The notes beneath the pieces were generated by a model. That model was not told where the DNA came from. It saw only the letters and a program-made list of their open reading frames with translations, and searched no databases. Positions 1 to 7,350 of a DNA stretch of 64,000 nucleotides are shown here, in pieces. The DNA is taken from the IMG/VR virus record IMGVR_UViG_3300010392_005355, positions 1 to 64,000 of that record; one strand, given 5' to 3'. Within the stretch, counting starts at the first letter, position 1, and each line of letters opens with the position of its first letter. The DNA is from a virus. The translations under genes were made by a program, and so were the position numbers.

Positions 1-264
1 TTATGCATTCCCGGAAATTCCAAGCGCCCGGTCGATCTCCGCGAAGTCGGCGTCTTCGTCATTATCATTCTCCCCACCTGCAGGGGAGGCAGTGGGGGCA
101 ATCCCCGCCAGTTCGTCAAGCCTGCGCCGGATGGCATCGACATGGAAGACCATGCCCCGGCCAGCCCCGGTTACCGGAGGAATGCCGAACTCACGCGGGT
201 CCTTGCCCGCCAGCATGTGGCGCGCGTCTTCAAGATTGACGAGGATGGGGGCGGGGCGGTTCAT
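1..264 (-). CDS. Small phage protein, possible excisionase-like
   Basis: An 87-aa protein and the last visible gene of the leftward early operon. The first 50 residues (VNLEDARHML, then REFGIPPVTGAGRG, then DAIRRRLDELAG) have the layout of AlpA/excisionase-type winged-helix proteins: a helix-turn-helix pair, a short loop and a helix. The C-terminal third is acidic and probably disordered. In temperate phages such a gene often lies next to the integrase, which would be just left of this window. The family assignment is weak and rests on pattern and position only. It is complete: the stop codon occupies bases 1-3. Confidence 0.6.
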   Translation of the reverse strand: MNRPAPILVNLEDARHMLAGKDPREFGIPPVTGAGRGMVFHVDAIRRRLDELAGIAPTASPAGGENDNDEDADFAEIDRALGISGNA

Positions 265-268
265 GGGC

Positions 269-547
269 TCATCCGGGGTCCTTTGGGGTGGGATTCCCCC
301 AGAGCCTCGCCATCATCTCCCGATGAGCTGCTGCGCGCCTTTCCGCGTGCTCCTTGGTGATGTATCCCTCGGTACCGAACTCGCCGCCACAGACAGGGCA
401 GGGCTTTTCACCGCCGTTAGGGCAGCAGCAGAAATCGCCAGCGCAGTAACAATTCACCTCCCCATCACCGTTGCACTCGTCACAGACGACAAAGTTCTCG
501 TCGTCCTCATAGGGATCGTCGTAATAGTCGTCGTATTCGTCCTGCAT
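269..547 (-). CDS. Cysteine-rich DnaJ-type zinc-finger protein
   Basis: A 92-aa protein. An Asp/Tyr-rich acidic N-terminus is followed by three CxxC or CxC pairs (VCDECNGDGEV, CYCAGDFCCC, PCPVCGGEF). These resemble the CxxCxGxG repeats of the DnaJ zinc-binding region, so it probably binds zinc. There is no J domain, so it is not a DnaJ co-chaperone itself. The ATG at 547 overlaps the stop of the upstream gene by one base (TGATG), which implies translational coupling and supports this start over the GTG three bases earlier. Function in the phage is unknown. Confidence 0.7.
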   Translation of the reverse strand: MQDEYDDYYDDPYEDDENFVVCDECNGDGEVNCYCAGDFCCCPNGGEKPCPVCGGEFGTEGYITKEHAERRAAAHREMMARLWGNPTPKDPG

Positions 548-963
548 CACCCATCTCCCTGTTCTGCTTTGGAGATTATGGCGGGAGGCCCTGGAAGCGG
601 GCGCCAGTGGGTAATCAGCCAGCTATCCGACACGTCCTCATGCGTCTCGACAATCGGACAGCTTACGTTGCTTGGTACCATCCACCATGAATAGCGCCAC
701 TCTGGATGAGCAGGCGCCCACGCAATCGCAATGCGGGTAGCTGTGCCGACGTTATGCTGAATGTAGGCAATAAATTGCGTTCCATCTTTCGGCGCCGTTT
801 CAATCGGCCTCCACCCCTGTTCGATCACATAGCCTTCTTCCGCTATGGCGGTGAGGGCAGCTTCCAGAAACCAGCGGTCGTAGTTGATGTCGTCATTGTC
901 CGGCATTCCGGACGCGGACATGACGCGATTGAAGACGGCCTCCAGCGCTTTCTCACTCAGCAT
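547..963 (-). CDS. DUF551-like phage protein
   Basis: A 138-aa protein. The segment GWRPIETAPKDGTQFIAY and the closing THWRPLPGPP match the WxPIxxAPKDGTxxLxW...WxPLPxPP signature of the DUF551 family. That family is common in phage genomes and has no known activity. The frame is open further upstream, but the N-terminal extension is low quality. The ATG at 963 overlaps the preceding gene's stop by 11 bp and is the better start. The tryptophan-rich core suggests a compact beta fold. Confidence 0.72.
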   Translation of the reverse strand: MLSEKALEAVFNRVMSASGMPDNDDINYDRWFLEAALTAIAEEGYVIEQGWRPIETAPKDGTQFIAYIQHNVGTATRIAIAWAPAHPEWRYSWWMVPSNVSCPIVETHEDVSDSWLITHWRPLPGPPAIISKAEQGDG

Positions 964-1456
964 CAGGGCCTCCGTTGGCGTACAATGACAGTTGATCCGG
1001 TTCGTTGATCTTGCGTCTCGGGAACCCTGTGTCGGGCCAGTGAACCATCCACGGCTTAGGTGGGTCGAAGTCTCCGCGTGGTGAGAAGTTAAACCAGCCA
1101 AGCTGTCCCGGCCCTGCGATGGGCTCACAGGATTCTGGTGCATCTACTACCAGACCGCGCGGCCCAAAAAACCAACGGCTAGGGCGCTCGCTGACAACCT
1201 CGACTAGCCTAACTGATCCGATTAGTCCGCCACGCAACAATTCAGATGGGTGCGGACATTCGACCCCTAGCTTGGCCATGTGCTCCCGCGCCGACTCGTA
1301 CTCGTGGCGGGTCATACCTTTTGCCGCGTGGATCTGGATGCGCCGACCAATAAGTGAGCTTGTGCCGATGGGGGCTTTGTTTCGATTCTCGACATCCTTT
1401 CCGCCATGGATTAGCGCCCATGCCCACGGCTGCCGAACTGAAATTGCCTTACTCAT
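953..1456 (-). CDS. ASCH domain protein
   Basis: A 167-aa protein. The N-terminus SVRQPWAWALIHGGKDVENR is the signature of phage and bacterial ASCH-domain proteins: a PUA-like beta barrel with a conserved Lys near an RNA-binding cleft. Some ASCH proteins bind RNA and some hydrolyse N4-acetylcytidine; which applies here cannot be told from sequence. The conserved ENRN and IHAAKG segments are present. The gene overlaps its upstream neighbour by 8 bp and belongs to the leftward early operon. Confidence 0.85.
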   Translation of the reverse strand: MSKAISVRQPWAWALIHGGKDVENRNKAPIGTSSLIGRRIQIHAAKGMTRHEYESAREHMAKLGVECPHPSELLRGGLIGSVRLVEVVSERPSRWFFGPRGLVVDAPESCEPIAGPGQLGWFNFSPRGDFDPPKPWMVHWPDTGFPRRKINEPDQLSLYANGGPDAE

Positions 1457-2048
1457 CCCCGCCTCCGATCATGGCCAGCAGGGCGTCTGCGTTCAACATC
1501 AACTTAGATGCCGCCTGATCCCAAGCCCAAGCAGCCTCTTCGGCGGCCTCCTGACGCTCGCTTGGTGATCCCTCGTCTTCAGGATCTGCTAGCAATGCGC
1601 AGCGCGTATCCGCAGCCCTCCATGCGTCGTAAGCCCGCCTGATCTCCGCGATCTTCTCCCAATCGATGGCCGGGCGCATGGCGGAGAGGGCGGCGCGGGC
1701 TTCAAGCATCAGGCCATCGTAGATGTGATGCTGCCCTTCGCTGTTAAGATCATCGAACTCATAGCAGTTCTGTGATGTGCCAACGCGAGCGACGTACATC
1801 GCTTTCGCCACCCGCTCCACCACGTCCGCGTCCGGCTCACTGGCTGGCGGGGCAGCGGTGAGGAGGGAGGCGGCGCGGCGAAGGTTTCCAGCCAGGCGGT
1901 GTAGACCTTCTTGGACGCCATTGTGCGGCGACTTCGTGTCAATCCAATAGGCAAGATTTTCGGCCATTTCTGGCGTGAACCGCGAGATATTGTTAAGCCC
2001 TTCCTCCAGCTCAGCAATACGCTGGCGCATCTGTTCGGGGGTGTTCAT
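1449..2048 (-). CDS. Hypothetical phage protein
   Basis: A 199-aa protein starting MNTPEQMRQRIAELEEGL. It is helical and acidic, with a central VVERVAKAMYVAR segment of a kind often seen in uncharacterised prophage proteins (Glu- and Ala-rich, no enzymatic motif). The ATG at 2048 overlaps the upstream stop as ATGA, so it is chosen over the longer upstream start. I do not recognise the family. Confidence 0.7.
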   Translation of the reverse strand: MNTPEQMRQRIAELEEGLNNISRFTPEMAENLAYWIDTKSPHNGVQEGLHRLAGNLRRAASLLTAAPPASEPDADVVERVAKAMYVARVGTSQNCYEFDDLNSEGQHHIYDGLMLEARAALSAMRPAIDWEKIAEIRRAYDAWRAADTRCALLADPEDEGSPSERQEAAEEAAWAWDQAASKLMLNADALLAMIGGGDE

Positions 2049-2311
2049 ATGGATACCTCTTGAGATAGTCTTTGAAACATTTGCCAATGCGTCTCGCTGC
2101 TAAGGGGGCGAGCCTTGGGATTTGCCTCCAGCCATTTTGCTAAGCGAAGCTGACTGCGGGCATAGTCCAAGCATCGACTTGGGGATGCGGACCTTTTAGC
2201 ATGGTACCACCACCACATGGCCGACCGTCGGAAGTAGGCAGGGGACCCGAAAGGTGGCGTTGGCTGTATAGATATAGGATTGATATTCCGGTCTAATGCG
2301 CGCTCAACCAT
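2045..2311 (-). CDS. Hypothetical phage protein
   Basis: An 88-aa basic protein with an aromatic stretch (SAMWWWYHAKRS) and an Arg/Lys-rich second half. No family recognised. Its start at 2311 lies inside the end of a tiny upstream frame (2304-2375), and its stop overlaps the next start as ATGA. That coupling is the main support for it being real. Confidence 0.6.
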   Translation of the reverse strand: MVERALDRNINPISIQPTPPFGSPAYFRRSAMWWWYHAKRSASPSRCLDYARSQLRLAKWLEANPKARPLSSETHWQMFQRLSQEVSI

Positions 2312-2375
2312 CCATCTTCTCCTTCTCAGCGAGTGCCCTCAGCAGGGCGGCAAGGAGAGTTTCAGTCTTGGTCAT
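2304..2375 (-). CDS. Putative 23-aa microprotein
   Basis: A 24-codon frame (ATG at 2375, stop at 2304) encoding an amphipathic helix-like peptide that starts MTKTETLLAALLRALAEKEK. It overlaps the gene before it by 14 bp and the gene after it by 8 bp, filling the only gap in an otherwise fully overlapping operon. It may be a genuine microprotein or a coupling frame that carries ribosomes across the junction. Support is positional only. Confidence 0.3.
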   Translation of the reverse strand: MTKTETLLAALLRALAEKEKMDG

Positions 2376-2823
2376 GGGTGGGCTCCTTGAGGGCGGCGCG
2401 TACCGCACCTGCTGCTGTGTCGAAGAGTGCATTGCCTACCCCGCCGCCTAATGGCGTTCCGCTAATTAGGTACGGATACGTCCACTTGTCATCCTCTCGA
2501 TATGGGTAATGCGGATGGTCTGTTCCGGCATTGTCCAAAGCCCATTCCAAAGCCTCCCTCAGCCGCTCATTCTCCTCCCACGCTTGGCGTAGAGCTGCGG
2601 TGAGGGCGAGGACATCGGCTTTAGCGCTTTGCACAAACATAGCATCCGACTCCAAAGCAAAAATTCCGCGCATTGGCTCAGGCGGGCACTTTTCGTCATC
2701 GACCCAATCCCAGCCAAGATTAAACGAGTCACCAGACGGCGCGCCGTCTCTGCGCTGCAGCCTCCAATCGCTCGTAACCGCCCTCGCCCGTGCTTCGATC
2801 TCTTCCAGTTGTTCGGGGGTCAT
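2362..2823 (-). CDS. Hypothetical phage protein with coiled-coil centre
   Basis: A 153-aa protein from MTPEQLEEIEARARAVTSDW. This N-terminal pattern (peptide EEIEARA, then a Trp) and the central LxALxxAxxENERLREAL coiled coil are typical of a widespread class of uncharacterised early phage proteins. There is an alternative ATG five codons upstream at 2838; the one at 2823 begins one base after the preceding gene's stop codon. No catalytic motif seen. Confidence 0.7.
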   Translation of the reverse strand: MTPEQLEEIEARARAVTSDWRLQRRDGAPSGDSFNLGWDWVDDEKCPPEPMRGIFALESDAMFVQSAKADVLALTAALRQAWEENERLREALEWALDNAGTDHPHYPYREDDKWTYPYLISGTPLGGGVGNALFDTAAGAVRAALKEPTHDQD

Positions 2824-2824
2824 T

Positions 2825-3304
2825 TCACTTCCTTCCAAACTTCGGCTTACGATAGCCGGGATGCTGTTTACTTAGCGGGCTGATGTACCCGGACGGTTTC
2901 CGCCGCTTTGGAGAAGGCGCCTCAGCGTCCTCACCAGAACGCCGGACAGACATTCGATTGCCCCGGCCACGCGCCACGTTTTCCTTCGCGGCCTCGCGGG
3001 CATTGCATTCTTGTCTCCACCACCAGGTATTGCCCAGAACGTGCCCCGGAGAGTTCTTGCCCCGGCGGTAGAATTCATGCGCGACCACGGGGTATCCGGG
3101 CGGCGGGTTCTCAGCGTCCCACGGGCTCTCAAGGTCCAGAGGCTCACCGCACCCGCACTTGCAGCGGTAGCCCTGAAGGATCAGGAGGGCTTCGGCGTCA
3201 ATGTGCTCTGCCGGGATGCCGCGCTTGGCGGTCTCCGTTTGCTGGCGCTTCATGGCCTTGCGGAGGAGGGCGAGGCGGGGGGCGGGGATGGTGCGGGCGG
3301 TCAT
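2825..3304 (-). CDS. HNH-type nuclease-like protein
   Basis: A 159-aa protein. It has a cysteine pair (CKCGCGEPLD) followed by a histidine segment (VVAHEFYRRGKNSPGHV) and an Asn/Arg segment (LGNTWWWRQECNAREA). This order, Cys knuckle then H then N/H, resembles small HNH endonucleases of phages that recognise or nick DNA, often near packaging or recombination genes. The basic C-terminus is Arg/Lys/Pro-rich. The canonical HNH triad is not certain, so activity is inference. The ATG at 3304 overlaps the upstream stop as ATGA. Confidence 0.65.
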   Translation of the reverse strand: MTARTIPAPRLALLRKAMKRQQTETAKRGIPAEHIDAEALLILQGYRCKCGCGEPLDLESPWDAENPPPGYPVVAHEFYRRGKNSPGHVLGNTWWWRQECNAREAAKENVARGRGNRMSVRRSGEDAEAPSPKRRKPSGYISPLSKQHPGYRKPKFGRK

Positions 3305-3663
3305 GACCTCACCGCTCCCATCAGCATCTTGCACAGCTCTTTCATCTCAAGCTTGGAGAGCATGAAGCCCGAGCCGTCCGGCAGGACAAGACGAACGTGG
3401 TGCGGTGCACCGATGCCCTTGTCCTCTCCAATCCACGTTTCCACGCGGACAAATTCCGGCGATCCGTCTGACCAAGTGAATAGATTCTGTGCCTCTACCT
3501 CTGTAAGGTCAGGTTCTGGTGCTTTTGGGCTGTATCCGCGAATGGTCGGCTCAGACATCAGGCTCCGAAAACGCTTGGAAAACGCTTGGTGTTGCCTTTC
3601 CCCTTCCGGATCTATTGCCTCTCGGATCATGCGGGCTTGATCCTCTTTCATTTGATCGGCCAT
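3301..3663 (-). CDS. Hypothetical phage protein
   Basis: A 120-aa protein, charged and mostly helical at the N-terminus, followed by a beta-rich half (RVETWIGEDKG, VRLVLPDGSGFMLS). No family recognised. Its ATG at 3663 overlaps the upstream stop by one base (TGATG), and its own stop overlaps the next ATG, so it sits in the coupled early operon. Confidence 0.65.
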   Translation of the reverse strand: MADQMKEDQARMIREAIDPEGERQHQAFSKRFRSLMSEPTIRGYSPKAPEPDLTEVEAQNLFTWSDGSPEFVRVETWIGEDKGIGAPHHVRLVLPDGSGFMLSKLEMKELCKMLMGAVRS

Positions 3664-4178
3664 CACCCAGCCCTCCCTTGTTCACGCTCTTCATGGACGT
3701 CGAAGGCGGTGCCTTTGAGCCAGTGTGAGCGCACGTAATCCCCGGCATCAAAGCCATCGGGCTGAGGGCACGGGTCTCCAATTTCGTGAATCGCGAGAGG
3801 CTTCAGCTTCTCAACAGGATCGGCCCCGTCATCATCCGCAGTGATCGCGGATGGCCACAGTTTTACGACCCCGGACTCATTCAGAAGCCGCAGGTTTTGC
3901 TGTTCGTCATGATCAATGTAGACCAGCCACTTCCGGTCACGCCTGCCGATGACAGTTCCCATGACGCCATCGACATCAGATGGTTGGTAACCGTCGTCTT
4001 TGTCGCCTGCAGCCTTGAGATAGACGGAGACGCGCTGTCCGGGCTTGAAGAGGTTTCGATAGTCGGCGCAGCGGATTCTGGCCGAGCTGATCGGGGCGCC
4101 GCTGAGCCGTTCCTGCACAGCACGTTTGCGCTCGCACGGGTTCATGGGGCACATATTGCAAGGGGTGTAGGCCGTCAT
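3663..4178 (-). CDS. Hypothetical protein with N-terminal Cys cluster
   Basis: A 171-aa protein. The N-terminus CNMCPMNPCERKRAV is a possible metal-binding knuckle. It is followed by a beta-rich central domain (GQRVSVYLKAAG, GTVIGRRDRKWLVYIDHD) that looks like a small SH3-like or OB-like barrel. The C-terminal part is acidic. Function unknown; nucleic-acid binding is possible but unproven. Confidence 0.65.
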   Translation of the reverse strand: MTAYTPCNMCPMNPCERKRAVQERLSGAPISSARIRCADYRNLFKPGQRVSVYLKAAGDKDDGYQPSDVDGVMGTVIGRRDRKWLVYIDHDEQQNLRLLNESGVVKLWPSAITADDDGADPVEKLKPLAIHEIGDPCPQPDGFDAGDYVRSHWLKGTAFDVHEEREQGRAG

Positions 4179-4558
4179 TCCGTCACCACCACGCCGATAA
4201 CCGGCTTACCTGGGAAGATGCGCTGAATGCTTTCCATTGGGCCTTCGGTGCGCTCCTGCTGGCCGCGTGGGAGACTGACGGTCTCGCCGTAGCGTTCGAT
4301 CAGGGCGGCGCCGACAGCCTGCCAGTCTGGACCTTCACCGTCCTCATGAGGCGCTGGCATGTCCGGCAAGTGTGCGCGGATCGCTTCCGACATACGAGTC
4401 CACAAGGCCTTGTCCGCGAGTTCATGCGTCCAGACAGGATGGCCCAGAACCCATTCGGTAATCTCGCCCATGTCGCCGTAGGACATGCCTTGCTTAAGGG
4501 CCACACCGGACGAGGCAGAGCCAACGATCAGTGTATCGAATTCCTTCATCTCGGTCAT
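4175..4558 (-). CDS. Paralogue A of a duplicated phage gene
   Basis: A 127-aa protein (MTEMKEFDTLIVGSASSGVA). It is a close paralogue of the gene at 5082-5465: same length, most residues identical, and an identical central segment SLPRGQQERTEGPMES. The conserved TEWVLGHPVWTHELADKALW block gives it a defined fold that I cannot name. The two copies flank the FtsK gamma-GapR fusion gene and are joined to it by start/stop overlaps. Function unknown. Confidence 0.75.
   Translation of the reverse strand: MTEMKEFDTLIVGSASSGVALKQGMSYGDMGEITEWVLGHPVWTHELADKALWTRMSEAIRAHLPDMPAPHEDGEGPDWQAVGAALIERYGETVSLPRGQQERTEGPMESIQRIFPGKPVIGVVVTE
4233..4312. repeat. 80-bp direct repeat, left copy
   Basis: Bases 4233-4312 are identical to 5140-5219, an offset of 907 bp, and lie inside the 3' halves of the two paralogous genes. 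The flanking sequence diverges. The direct orientation means recombination between the copies would delete the intervening fusion gene and leave one hybrid paralogue. Confidence 0.95.
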
Positions 4559-5085
4559 CAGATTTCCCCCAATGCCAGCAGATACGTATCGAGCATCAGT
4601 TCCTGCTCTTCCCGGTCGGCCTTATCGATCTTCCGGAGGCGGATGACGGCGCGGAGGGCTTTTGTGTCGAATCCCAAGGCCTTGGCCTCTGCGTAGACTT
4701 CCTTGATCGCCTCAGCGACTTCCTTCTTCTCCTCTTCGAGGCGTTCGATCTTGGCGACGGTCTGGCGGAGCCTTTCGCGCCCGGGCTGTCCAAGTGCCCC
4801 AGCTAATTCAGGGGCACGGTCAGGCGCGTGGCTATTGTGCCCGGTGCCGGGGAGGGTGGGCTCATCACCATCCTCGCTCTGCTGCAGGACCTCGCGCTTT
4901 CCCGCGTGGTTCGGCGCCGATACGAGGCCGGACTTCTCCATCCGCTCGATAAGGTCGTAGGCCTTGTTGTAGCCAAGCGTCAGCTCACGCTGCAGGTAAC
5001 TGACGCTCGCGCGGCCGGATTTCAGGACGGTGGAGACGGCTCTCTCATAGAGAGCGTCCATGGTGGCTTGATCTGTGTCGGTCAT
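4558..5085 (-). CDS. FtsK gamma domain fused to GapR (DUF2312)
   Basis: A 175-aa protein of two recognisable domains. Residues about 8-68 match the FtsK/SpoIIIE gamma winged helix (ASVSYLQRELTLGYNKAYDL, IERMEKSGLVSAPNHAGKRE), which reads KOPS/SRS polarity sequences in cellular FtsK. Residues about 105-175 match GapR/DUF2312 (KIERLEEEKKEVAEAIKEVY, AEAKALGFDTKALRAVIRLR), the alphaproteobacterial nucleoid protein that clamps overtwisted DNA ahead of forks and RNA polymerase. The linker carries GTGHNSHA. There is no FtsK motor. It is inferred to be a phage chromatin or replication factor with sequence-directed targeting. Overlaps with both neighbours show coupling. Domain calls are strong; function is inference. 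Confidence 0.9.
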   Translation of the reverse strand: MTDTDQATMDALYERAVSTVLKSGRASVSYLQRELTLGYNKAYDLIERMEKSGLVSAPNHAGKREVLQQSEDGDEPTLPGTGHNSHAPDRAPELAGALGQPGRERLRQTVAKIERLEEEKKEVAEAIKEVYAEAKALGFDTKALRAVIRLRKIDKADREEQELMLDTYLLALGEI

Positions 5086-5465
5086 TCCGGCACCACCACG
5101 CCGATCACCGGCTTACCTGGGGCGATGCGCTGAAGGCTCTCCATTGGGCCTTCGGTGCGCTCCTGCTGGCCGCGTGGGAGACTGACGGTCTCGCCGTAGC
5201 GTTCGATCAGGGCGGCGCCAATGGCTTTCCAGTCAGGCTTTTCACCGTCCTCAAAGCGCCCCGGCATGTCCGGCAGGTGCGCGCGGATCGCCTCGGTCAT
5301 GCGATGCCACAGGGCCTTGTCCGCGAGTTCATGCGTCCAGACCGGGTGGCCCAGAACCCATTCCGCAACGGCTCCCATGTCACTGTAGGACATGCCTTGC
5401 TTCAAGCCTATTCCGCACGAGGCAGAGCCTACGATCAGTGTGTCGAATTCTTTCATGGTGGTCAT
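5082..5465 (-). CDS. Paralogue B of a duplicated phage gene
   Basis: A 127-aa protein (MTTMKEFDTLIVGSASCGIG). It has the same length as the gene at 4175-4558 and shares most residues, with differences concentrated in the first 75 residues. Its stop overlaps the fusion gene's ATG as ATGA, and its own start overlaps the upstream stop likewise. Retention of both copies in frame suggests each is used, or that the duplication is recent. Function unknown. Confidence 0.75.
   Translation of the reverse strand: MTTMKEFDTLIVGSASCGIGLKQGMSYSDMGAVAEWVLGHPVWTHELADKALWHRMTEAIRAHLPDMPGRFEDGEKPDWKAIGAALIERYGETVSLPRGQQERTEGPMESLQRIAPGKPVIGVVVPE
5140..5219. repeat. 80-bp direct repeat, right copy
   Basis: Perfect match to 4233-4312 in the same orientation, within the second paralogue. 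Its high identity compared with the rest of the gene suggests recent duplication or gene conversion. Confidence 0.95.
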
Positions 5466-5917
5466 GCTGCTTTCTTTCCTTCAAAAAATGCGCTCACGGC
5501 GTCGTCAAGTTCCTGGCTCTCGCAGCCGAGGACGAACCGCGCGCATATATCCACGGCCTTGTTGCAGAGCTGACTGAAGGCCGGTTCATCCAGCTTTCCG
5601 AACGAGATCGACTTCGGCACGTATTGCGTCACCCACTCGCCGGGCCGCTTTCCGGGAACGACAATCGTCGTGAAATGCCCGGTCTTTAGCTTGAGCATGT
5701 CGGAGACGGATTCCCGCGACGGGTAGTGCTCCGAGTTCTCGCTCACGACCTCGCACAGCTTCCACCACCATTTGAGCCGTTTGTAGTTGCGGGGAAGGCT
5801 GACAACCGCCTTGATCGCGCGGTTCAGTGGTAGCTCCCAGATGGCTTCCTGCGACTCCGCGTCGGCGGCGATCAGGCGTCCGTCCAATGTACGGGTGAGA
5901 TGGATTTCAGTGGCCAT
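5462..5917 (-). CDS. DUF1367-like protein
   Basis: A 151-aa protein. The segments LNRAIKAVVSLPRNYKRLKW and PKSISFGKLDEPAFSQLCNK have the spacing and sequence of DUF1367, a family of early genes in lambdoid phages with no known activity. It lies directly upstream of the SSB gene relative to the window (downstream in transcription), consistent with a role in recombination or replication. The short gap before SSB has no separate promoter that I can see. Confidence 0.7.
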   Translation of the reverse strand: MATEIHLTRTLDGRLIAADAESQEAIWELPLNRAIKAVVSLPRNYKRLKWWWKLCEVVSENSEHYPSRESVSDMLKLKTGHFTTIVVPGKRPGEWVTQYVPKSISFGKLDEPAFSQLCNKAVDICARFVLGCESQELDDAVSAFFEGKKAA

Positions 5918-5929
5918 GGTTCATATCCT

Positions 5930-6352
5930 CTAAAACGGAATCGAGTCCCCAATGTCCTGATCGAACGACTCCTGCTGTCCGCCGCTGTCACGCTCTCCGG
6001 ATGGCTTCCCATCCAGCAGCACCAGGCTGGCATTGAAGCCCTGCAGGACAACCTCGGTCGTGTACCGATCATTGCCCTCCCGGTCCTGCCACTTGCGGGT
6101 CTGAAGCTTGCCTTCAACGTAGAGCTTGGAGCCCTTCTTCACGTAGCTCTGCACGACGCGGACAAGGCCTTCGCTCATGACGGAGACGTTGTGCCATTCG
6201 GTGCGCTCTTTGCGTTCGCCCGAACTCTTGTCACGCCATGTCTCAGATGTGGCGATGGAGAAGTTCGCGACCTGGCCTCCATTTGGGAACTGGCGGACTT
6301 CAGGATCTTTTCCGACCCGCCCAAGCAATATGACCTTGTTCACGAAAGACAT
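5930..6352 (-). CDS. ssb: Single-stranded DNA-binding protein
   Basis: A 140-aa SSB with the OB-fold signature ([37 protein letters not shown]) and the acidic tail DIGDSIPF that recruits partner proteins. It is shorter than typical cellular SSBs (about 160-180 aa), with a reduced linker, as in phage versions. It coats single-stranded DNA for the annealing protein and exonuclease encoded just upstream in the same operon. Start and stop overlap the neighbouring gene as TGATG. Confidence 0.96.
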   Translation of the reverse strand: MSFVNKVILLGRVGKDPEVRQFPNGGQVANFSIATSETWRDKSSGERKERTEWHNVSVMSEGLVRVVQSYVKKGSKLYVEGKLQTRKWQDREGNDRYTTEVVLQGFNASLVLLDGKPSGERDSGGQQESFDQDIGDSIPF

Positions 6353-7350
6353 CAGAACCTCAGCGTTACGTTCGGGATTGATCCACTGGCGATGGCGAGG
6401 ACAGCCTTCTTGGCTGCGGTCTCGGAAATGCCCGCCGTTTCCATGAGGGCTTCCTTTGCTGACCGCATCACAGAGGATCGGTGGGCAATGTCAGCCTCTC
6501 GTTCGGCGGCGGCGCGCTCATCGTCCGCCTTCTGCTTTGCCTGACGGTCCAGCTCGGCCTGAGCCTCAGCTGCTGCCTTGTTGGCGGCGTCGATCTCTGC
6601 CTGCGCCTTGCGTTCTGCTTCGTCAGCGGCGCGCTGCGCTGCTTCCTGGGCGGCCGCGTCGATACGGGCTTGTTCGGCTTCCTCTTCCCGGCGCTTACGT
6701 TCGGCGTCAGCTGCCGCCTGTTCAGCCGCAGCCTTCTCGGCGCGAAGCCGATCCAGTTCTTCACGGTCAGCCTGTTCCTGCTTGAGACGTGCGATCTCGG
6801 AATCCAGTGCCTCGATAGCCGCGGACTGCTCCGACAGCGCGGTCTCCAGCATGTCGCCGAAGGTGTCCGCGGACAGGTTGGCACCGATCACGTCCTGGCG
6901 CTTCGCCTCGACGTCGGCGATCTCACCCCGGAAGGTCATGGCTGCAGCAAACAGAAGGCGGGTGTTGGTGACGGTCGCCTTGCGAGCGTCTTCAGCCTCT
7001 TCCCACTCCGTGAGCGGTTTGCGGGCTTTGATCTTCAAGGCGTCCAGTTCGTCCCGCATCTTGCGCCGGATGGCATCGACTTCGTTGATTGCCTTCCGGT
7101 GATCTTCGTTAAGCGCCTTGCCAGCGTCATCCAGCGGCGTCTTCCGGCGCGCGATGGAGTAGGCGAGGGACGCAATGGCCTTGCGTCCGGTCTCGGTGGA
7201 AACGTCGGGAGTGAGCGCGGCGATCTCAGCCTTCACTTCATCCAGCAGGCTTTCGAGCATGCCGGTCTCAGTGAAGAGAAGGTTCGGGTTCTCGGCGAGC
7301 ATTTCGCCGACGGCGGCAGAGTTGTGCCCGATGGTTGCTGCTTCGGTCAT
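6352..7350 (-). CDS. Long coiled-coil protein of the recombination module
   Basis: A 332-aa protein. The N-terminus begins [17 protein letters not shown], with a GHNS tag also seen in the FtsK gamma-GapR linker. A helical region (about 40-190) is followed by an Ala/Glu/Lys/Arg heptad-rich coiled coil (about 190-290) and a short C-terminal domain ending in NVTLRF. The [20 protein letters not shown] segment resembles proteins encoded beside ERF/exonuclease genes in other alphaproteobacterial phages. It is probably structural or an adaptor in recombination; no enzymatic motif seen. Confidence 0.8.
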   Translation of the reverse strand: MTEAATIGHNSAAVGEMLAENPNLLFTETGMLESLLDEVKAEIAALTPDVSTETGRKAIASLAYSIARRKTPLDDAGKALNEDHRKAINEVDAIRRKMRDELDALKIKARKPLTEWEEAEDARKATVTNTRLLFAAAMTFRGEIADVEAKRQDVIGANLSADTFGDMLETALSEQSAAIEALDSEIARLKQEQADREELDRLRAEKAAAEQAAADAERKRREEEAEQARIDAAAQEAAQRAADEAERKAQAEIDAANKAAAEAQAELDRQAKQKADDERAAAEREADIAHRSSVMRSAKEALMETAGISETAAKKAVLAIASGSIPNVTLRF

